From Rhodoplanes sp. Z2-YC6860 (GTDB lineage: Bacteria > Pseudomonadota > Alphaproteobacteria > Rhizobiales > Xanthobacteraceae), in NCBI RefSeq assembly GCF_001579845.1, contig NZ_CP007440.1, forward strand, positions 7,586,029 through 7,650,028: a stretch of 64,000 nt of DNA, in the 5' to 3' direction. The notes under the pieces were generated by a model. The model had not been told where the DNA came from. It made no database searches and saw only the letters and a program-made list of their open reading frames with translations. Positions within the stretch are counted from its first letter, which is position 1. The number at the start of each line of letters is the position of its first letter. Of the stretch, positions 59,885 to 64,000 are shown one piece after another. The translations under genes were made by a program, and so were the position numbers.

Positions 59885-60646
59885 ATGGGCCGCATCATGC
59901 CATTCCCGGTCAGCCATCACCGCGTAACCGTTGTCATTCCTTGTTTGAACGAAGCCGAACCGATCGCCGGCGTAGTCCGCGAGGTGCTGGCGCAAAATAT
60001 TGATCATGTCATCGTGGTGGATAACGGCTCAACCGACGATACAGCGCGCAAGGCCGCGTCCGCCGGTGCGGTCGTGGTCCGCGAACCTATACGAGGTTAT
60101 GGTCGCGCATGCGCAGCGGGCGTGGCGGCAGCGCCTCCTGGCACCGAGATCGTCTGCTTTCTCGACGGTGACGGCAGTGACATCCCGTCCTTCCTTCCCG
60201 AAGTGGTTGGTCCCGTTGCTGCAGGCGAAGCCGATTTCGTCATAGGCTCGCGGGTGCTCGGCAGGCGCGAGCCTGGCAGCATGACTGCGCAGCAGCTCGT
60301 CGCTGGCTGGCTCGCCGGAATTCTGCTGCGTCTGACGTATGGCGTGACATTTACCGACATGTCGCCATTCCGCGCCATGCGCCTTGACCAGCTTCGCTCG
60401 CTCGGCATGGCGGAACAGACCTACGGCTGGAATCTCGAGATGCAGATGAGGACCGCCGCTGCAGGCTTGCGCATCCGTGAGGTCGCCGTCGACCATCGCT
60501 GCCGCCAAGGCGGCGTGTCGAAGGTATCGGGCAATCTCGTCGCGGGCCTGAACGCCGCCTGGAAGATCACGACGACGTTCCTGCGACTCGCCGTGGCACT
60601 CCGCGCACAGAAGCCCCTGTCGCCCGCGCACGAGATCCCAAAATGA
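59885..60646 (+). CDS. family 2 glycosyltransferase
   Basis: A 253-residue GT2 enzyme: VTVVIPCLNEAEPI, IVVDNGSTDDT, FLDGDGSD with the metal Asp pair, and YGWNLEMQMR. It has no membrane helix beyond the terminal hydrophobic patch, unlike DPM-type enzymes with tails. It transfers a sugar from a nucleotide donor, perhaps to polyprenyl phosphate. It ends overlapping the epimerase gene by 4 nt. Confidence 0.9.
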   Translation: MGRIMPFPVSHHRVTVVIPCLNEAEPIAGVVREVLAQNIDHVIVVDNGSTDDTARKAASAGAVVVREPIRGYGRACAAGVAAAPPGTEIVCFLDGDGSDIPSFLPEVVGPVAAGEADFVIGSRVLGRREPGSMTAQQLVAGWLAGILLRLTYGVTFTDMSPFRAMRLDQLRSLGMAEQTYGWNLEMQMRTAAAGLRIREVAVDHRCRQGGVSKVSGNLVAGLNAAWKITTTFLRLAVALRAQKPLSPAHEIPK

Positions 60647-61671
60647 AAGCCTTGCTGACCGGAGGTGCCGGATTCATCGGCCAACACGTGATGCGCGAAC
60701 TGTTGGCGCGCGGTCACGAAGTGCGTCTGCTCGATTCCCTTCGTCCTGACGTCCATGCGGCCCAGAACTGGAAGCCGCCGGAGGGCGTCGAGCTGGTCAA
60801 AGGGGATGTGCGGGACAAAGCTGCAATCGACAACGCGCTCTCAGGTGTTGAGGTGGTGCTGCATCTTGCCGCCAAGGTTGGGCTCGGTGTTGACGTTGGC
60901 GATCTCCCCGACTACGCGTCGTCGAACGACGCTGGCACTGCCGAATTGCTCGCGGGTATGGCGCGCGCTGGCGTGTCGCGCCTGACGCTCGCGAGTTCGA
61001 TGGTGGTCTATGGCGAGGGCGTCGGCCACTGCCCGGAGCATGGTTCGGTGATGCCGGCCCCACGATTGGAACGTGATCTCGCCGCTGGCCGGTTTGAGCC
61101 GCCCTGCCCGACCTGCGGCCGGCCGCTGGCAACGGCTCTGGTCAGCGAAAATGCGCCGCTTGATCCGCGCAACGCCTATGCCAGCAGCAAAGTGGCGCAG
61201 GAATTTTACTGCAGCAACTGGGCGCGCGTGACCGGCGGCTCGATTGCCGCCATGCGCTATCACAACGTCTATGGTCCCGGTATGCCGCGCAACACGCCCT
61301 ATGCCGGCGTGGCTGCGATCTTCACCTCTGCGCTTCGTCGTGGCGAAGCCCCGCGGGTATTTGAAGACGGCGGGCAGCGACGCGATTTCGTCCATGTGCG
61401 TGATGTCGCGGCCGCAACAGTCACAGCCTGTGAAAAGCACCGCGCTGGCGTGCGCGCATTCAATGTCGGCTCCGGCACGCCGCGCACCGTGGGCGAAATG
61501 GCCTACGCACTGGCCGAGGCTCTCGACGGCCCCCAACCGGTTGTCACCGGACAATTCCGGCTTGGCGACGTTCGCCACATCACCGCTGATTCTTCGAGGC
61601 TGCAGCAAGAACTTGAGTGGCATCCTAAGGTCGAATTTGCGAGCGGCATGGCGGAACTGGCGTCTCTGTAA
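60643..61671 (+). CDS. NAD-dependent sugar epimerase with zinc-ribbon insertion
   Basis: A 342-residue SDR protein: ALLTGGAGFIGQHV (dinucleotide loop), LHLAAKVG, LASSMVVYGEG, and the catalytic Tyr179-x3-Lys183 in AYASSKVAQ. An unusual insertion at about 128-160 carries Cys130-x2-His133 and Cys155-x2-Cys158, spaced as a zinc site in the substrate loop. Extended SDRs of this type interconvert nucleotide sugars. The overlap with the GT2 gene suggests both act on the same sugar. Confidence 0.88.
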   Translation: MKALLTGGAGFIGQHVMRELLARGHEVRLLDSLRPDVHAAQNWKPPEGVELVKGDVRDKAAIDNALSGVEVVLHLAAKVGLGVDVGDLPDYASSNDAGTAELLAGMARAGVSRLTLASSMVVYGEGVGHCPEHGSVMPAPRLERDLAAGRFEPPCPTCGRPLATALVSENAPLDPRNAYASSKVAQEFYCSNWARVTGGSIAAMRYHNVYGPGMPRNTPYAGVAAIFTSALRRGEAPRVFEDGGQRRDFVHVRDVAAATVTACEKHRAGVRAFNVGSGTPRTVGEMAYALAEALDGPQPVVTGQFRLGDVRHITADSSRLQQELEWHPKVEFASGMAELASL

Positions 61672-61805
61672 AGGACGAGACAGCGCGGACCGCCATTGCG
61701 TTGATCCTCTGACATGCGATTGCCGTGGCGAAAGATCGATTCGATAGCCTTCCGCTATCCCAGTTGATGTTATCTATCTGGCTGACGCTCCAGCGATGAG
61801 CGCAA

Positions 61806-62522
61806 ATGCCAGCCCCTGGGCCGAACTTGAACAAATTGAATTCCGATACTCCGCAGCCCGAGACAGAGGCTGATACACTCAACGCCCGCCTGTCCGCTTA
61901 CCGCCAGCAAAGAGCAAAACAGCGGCCCGATTTCGCACGCGCCTATGACCGGCTGGTCGAACGGCTTGCGAAGCTCAGTCGCGGCGAGGTGGGTCCGCAG
62001 GTCGGCGAACCGATGCCTCTCTTCGACCTGCCCGACGAGACCGGCAGTCTCGTCTCGCTCGCATCGATGCTGCAATCGGGGCCGGTGGTCGTCAGCATCA
62101 ATCGCGGCCATTGGTGCCCCTATTGCAAGATGGAACTGCGAGCGCTGGCAACCGCGCAACAACGAATCGCGAAGCTCGGCGCGCGGATCGTCTCGATCAT
62201 GCCGGACACAGCGCAATACACCAGCGGCTATGCTGTGCAGAACGATCTGCCATTTCCGGTGCTGAGCGATATGGACCTCGGTTATTCGCTAGCGCTTGGC
62301 TTGATCTTCTGGGTTGGTGCAGAGGTCCAGCAGCTCTATCAGGACGCCGGTGTCGAGCTCGAAAAGTACCAAGACAACCAGGGCTATTTCCTGCCGATGG
62401 CGGCGAAATTCATCGTGGGCCGCGACGGGCTGATCAAGGCCCGGCAAGTCAATGTCGAATTTCGCGAGCGCATGGAGCCCGAGGCGATCATTGCGGCGCT
62501 CGAGGCGCTGCGCGGCGCGTAA
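61806..62522 (+). CDS. peroxiredoxin-like (AhpC/TSA) protein
   Basis: A 238-residue thioredoxin-fold protein. SINRGHWCPYCKMELRAL contains a Cys-x-x-Cys in place of the Thr-x-x-Cys of typical peroxiredoxins, and FPVLSDMDLGYSLALGL and FIVGRDGLIKARQVNVEF complete the fold. The N-terminal 50 residues are an extra helical segment. It likely reduces peroxides or disulfides. It precedes the bufferin operon by 118 nt on the same strand and may be co-regulated. Confidence 0.82.
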   Translation: MPAPGPNLNKLNSDTPQPETEADTLNARLSAYRQQRAKQRPDFARAYDRLVERLAKLSRGEVGPQVGEPMPLFDLPDETGSLVSLASMLQSGPVVVSINRGHWCPYCKMELRALATAQQRIAKLGARIVSIMPDTAQYTSGYAVQNDLPFPVLSDMDLGYSLALGLIFWVGAEVQQLYQDAGVELEKYQDNQGYFLPMAAKFIVGRDGLIKARQVNVEFRERMEPEAIIAALEALRGA

Positions 62523-62640
62523 ACTGGCATAGCGCTCCGCTATCGCAACGATTGGCCGACGATATTTCATCTCATGCGTCAAAGGCGGCACTCTCGTCTC
62601 AACGCTCGATCATGAGCGTTTCGCAAACGGGAGAGTTCTC

Positions 62641-62925
62641 ATGTCGCACAAGACCACATTGTCGCTCGCGATCGCAGCCGCGCTCACGTCCGCCCTTGCC
62701 ACGACCGTGGTTTCCACCGCGCAGGCCGGCGCCAAAGAGAAATGCTACGGCGTCGCATTGAAAGGCCAGAACGATTGCGCGGCCGGTGCCGGCACCACCT
62801 GCGCGGCGACCTCGAAGGTCGACTACCAGGGCAATGCCTGGAGGCTCGTCGACCAGGGCAGCTGCATCACCACGCAGACGCCGCAAGGCGCAGGCTCGCT
62901 GACGCCGATCAAGCGGCCGTCGTAA
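62641..62925 (+). CDS. bufA1: bufferin precursor BufA1 (DUF2282)
   Basis: A 94-residue precursor. Signal peptide to about residue 29 (cleavage ahead of GAKEKC), then four Cys at 35, 46, 54 and 75 in [27 protein letters not shown] and DQGSC, the DUF2282/bufferin-1 pattern. From published work on bufferins, the cysteines are turned into thiooxazoles by the BufB-BufC enzyme and the product sequesters copper in the periplasm. GGGAGAG precedes the ATG. bufB and bufC follow directly. Confidence 0.9.
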   Translation: MSHKTTLSLAIAAALTSALATTVVSTAQAGAKEKCYGVALKGQNDCAAGAGTTCAATSKVDYQGNAWRLVDQGSCITTQTPQGAGSLTPIKRPS

Positions 62926-62995
62926 CCCGCCTCGCGGAAGCCGGTGCGGTGCGCCGCGCTGGCTTCCGCCCCACGGCCGCCACGGGAGGAACGCT

Positions 62996-63844
62996 ATGGC
63001 TCATTGCATTGCCGGCACAGGGCTCAAGCCCGAGCACGCGGACGACATTTTCGCAGGCGCCCGCCGCGTCGATTTCTTCGAGATTCACGCCGAGAACTAC
63101 ATGGGCGCCGGTGGTCCGCCGCATCATCTGCTGCGCCGCATTCGTGCCGACTATCCGCTGTCGATCCATGGCGTGGGACTTTCGATCGGCGGTACAGCGC
63201 CGCTTGATCGCGCACATCTGATGCGACTGAAACGACTCGTTAGGACGTATGAGCCGGCGTTGTTCTCCGAACATCTTGCCTGGTCGACTCATGATGGTGT
63301 GTTCCTGAACGATCTTCTGCCGCTGCCTTACAACGACATCTCGCTCGCCCATGTCTGCGCCCATGTGAACGAGGTGCAAGACACGCTCGGCATGCGGATG
63401 CTTCTGGAGAATCCCTCCACTTATGTCGCCTTCGGCGCGACCCAGATGAGCGAGATCGAATTTCTCGGCACCGTCGCGCAGCGCACCGGCTGCGGACTTC
63501 TGCTCGATGTCAACAACGTGCATGTCTCGGCGGTCAACCATGGCTTCGACGCCGGGGCCTATATCGACGACTTCCCAATCCAGCATGTCGGGCAATTCCA
63601 TCTTGCGGGCTTCGCCGAAGACCGCGACAGCACCGGAGCCGAACTCCTGATCGACAATCACGGCCAGCTGGTCGCGGACATCGTTTGGGATCTCTACCGG
63701 CAGGCGCTAGCGCATGGCTGCCTCGCCCCTACCTTGGTCGAGTGGGACAACAATTTGCCGCCGTTCGAGACGCTGACCACCGACGTCGAGCGGGCGCGGA
63801 CGCTGATGCTGGCGCAAGCCGCCGACCTCAAGCAGGCTGCGTAA
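62996..63844 (+). CDS. bufB: multinuclear iron oxidase BufB (DUF692)
   Basis: A 282-residue TIM-barrel protein of the MNIO family: VDFFEIHAENYMG, LSIHGVGLSIGG, LFSEHLAWSTHDGVFLNDLLPLPY, MLLENPSTYVAFG, LLLDVNNVHVSAVNHGFDA and GQFHLAGFAEDRD give the His, Glu and Asp ligands for two to three irons. With BufC it modifies cysteines of BufA. The same family makes methanobactin (MbnB). GGGAGGA lies 5 nt before ATG 62996. Confidence 0.95.
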   Translation: MAHCIAGTGLKPEHADDIFAGARRVDFFEIHAENYMGAGGPPHHLLRRIRADYPLSIHGVGLSIGGTAPLDRAHLMRLKRLVRTYEPALFSEHLAWSTHDGVFLNDLLPLPYNDISLAHVCAHVNEVQDTLGMRMLLENPSTYVAFGATQMSEIEFLGTVAQRTGCGLLLDVNNVHVSAVNHGFDAGAYIDDFPIQHVGQFHLAGFAEDRDSTGAELLIDNHGQLVADIVWDLYRQALAHGCLAPTLVEWDNNLPPFETLTTDVERARTLMLAQAADLKQAA

Positions 63845-63848
63845 CGCC

Positions 63849-64000
63849 ATGATCGCGCTATCCATCGAGAGCGGTCACGCCCAGCTTCAGCGCGACTTCG
63901 CCGAAGCGATCCTGTTCGACGACGCGCCGATCCCGGCAACGATCCGCTCGGCGTCCGGCCCGGCGCATGCCAGCCGCTTCGGCGTCTATCGCAACAATGT
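63849..64000 (+). CDS. bufC: BufC (DUF2063), 3' partial
   Basis: The gene starts 4 nt after bufB and runs off the window after 50 codons. LQRDFAEAILFDDAPIPATI and ASRFGVYRNNV are the opening of the DUF2063 partner protein, which presents the precursor to BufB. The rest lies outside. Confidence 0.88.
   Translation, partial: MIALSIESGHAQLQRDFAEAILFDDAPIPATIRSASGPAHASRFGVYRNN

Overview
This window reads as chromosome of a high-GC, aerobic alphaproteobacterium of the order Hyphomicrobiales (Rhizobiales), most like the Bradyrhizobium / Rhodopseudomonas / Pseudolabrys group. The pointers are a complete FixLJ-FixK-ccoNOQPGHIS micro-oxic respiration cluster, DUF1236 and DUF2282 secreted proteins, a Bug-type solute receptor, a bundle of one-ORF surface/stress genes, and a long intergenic repeat I recognise from that family. 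I see no rRNA, no intact tRNA and no CRISPR array.

Layout. 1-13.2 kb: a DUF1236 fragment, a DUF2945 gene, a DUF488 gene split by one in-frame TGA, a divergent nsrR / group III truncated haemoglobin pair with an NsrR-type palindrome, an orphan Bug receptor facing an enolase-superfamily enzyme, an outer-membrane protein and a lipoprotein hydrolase diverging across a tandem 23-bp palindromic repeat, a 0.75-kb non-coding stretch with repeats, a periplasmic cytochrome-like protein, an acetyltransferase, alkB and a glycosyltransferase. 13.4-31.3 kb: Orn/Lys/Arg decarboxylase, GNAT, RpiR regulator diverging from a Tat-exported phospholipase C, a deacetylase-like protein, a two-component system diverging from two OB-fold proteins (the second behind an (AG)15 tract), MFS and DMT transporters, an Hsp70-like ATPase, a DEAD-box helicase, DUF4336, VOC protein, and a scrap of an old integrase.

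31.5-47.4 kb is the functional core: ccoS-I-H-G-P-Q-O-N, a small cytochrome c, a DUF6455 protein and a FixK-type regulator on the minus strand, then fixL-fixJ, nnrS, a universal stress protein, three small proteins and a CBS-BON protein. Six sites fitting the FixK/FNR box sit 51-86 nt before start codons here, and a perfect palindrome lies between fixK and fixL, so the whole 16 kb looks like one oxygen-controlled regulon. 47.4-50.7 kb holds an ECF sigma / NrsF anti-sigma operon followed by three small secreted proteins, two of whose upstream regions are near-copies of each other.

51-64 kb: a PAS protein, a tRNA-Arg(ACG) 3'-half remnant next to an intact tyrosine integrase (an integration site), a large membrane protein, a lipobox-bearing YedY-like molybdoenzyme with its cytochrome b, a PLP lyase, a glycan-type cassette (DUF2064 transferase, GT2, epimerase), a peroxiredoxin-like protein, and at the right edge a bufferin operon (bufA1-bufB-bufC, the last cut off), a metal-binding RiPP system. 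The SigF/NrsF-type sigma operon 12 kb away is a plausible regulator of that operon by analogy with Caulobacter, though I find no shared promoter.
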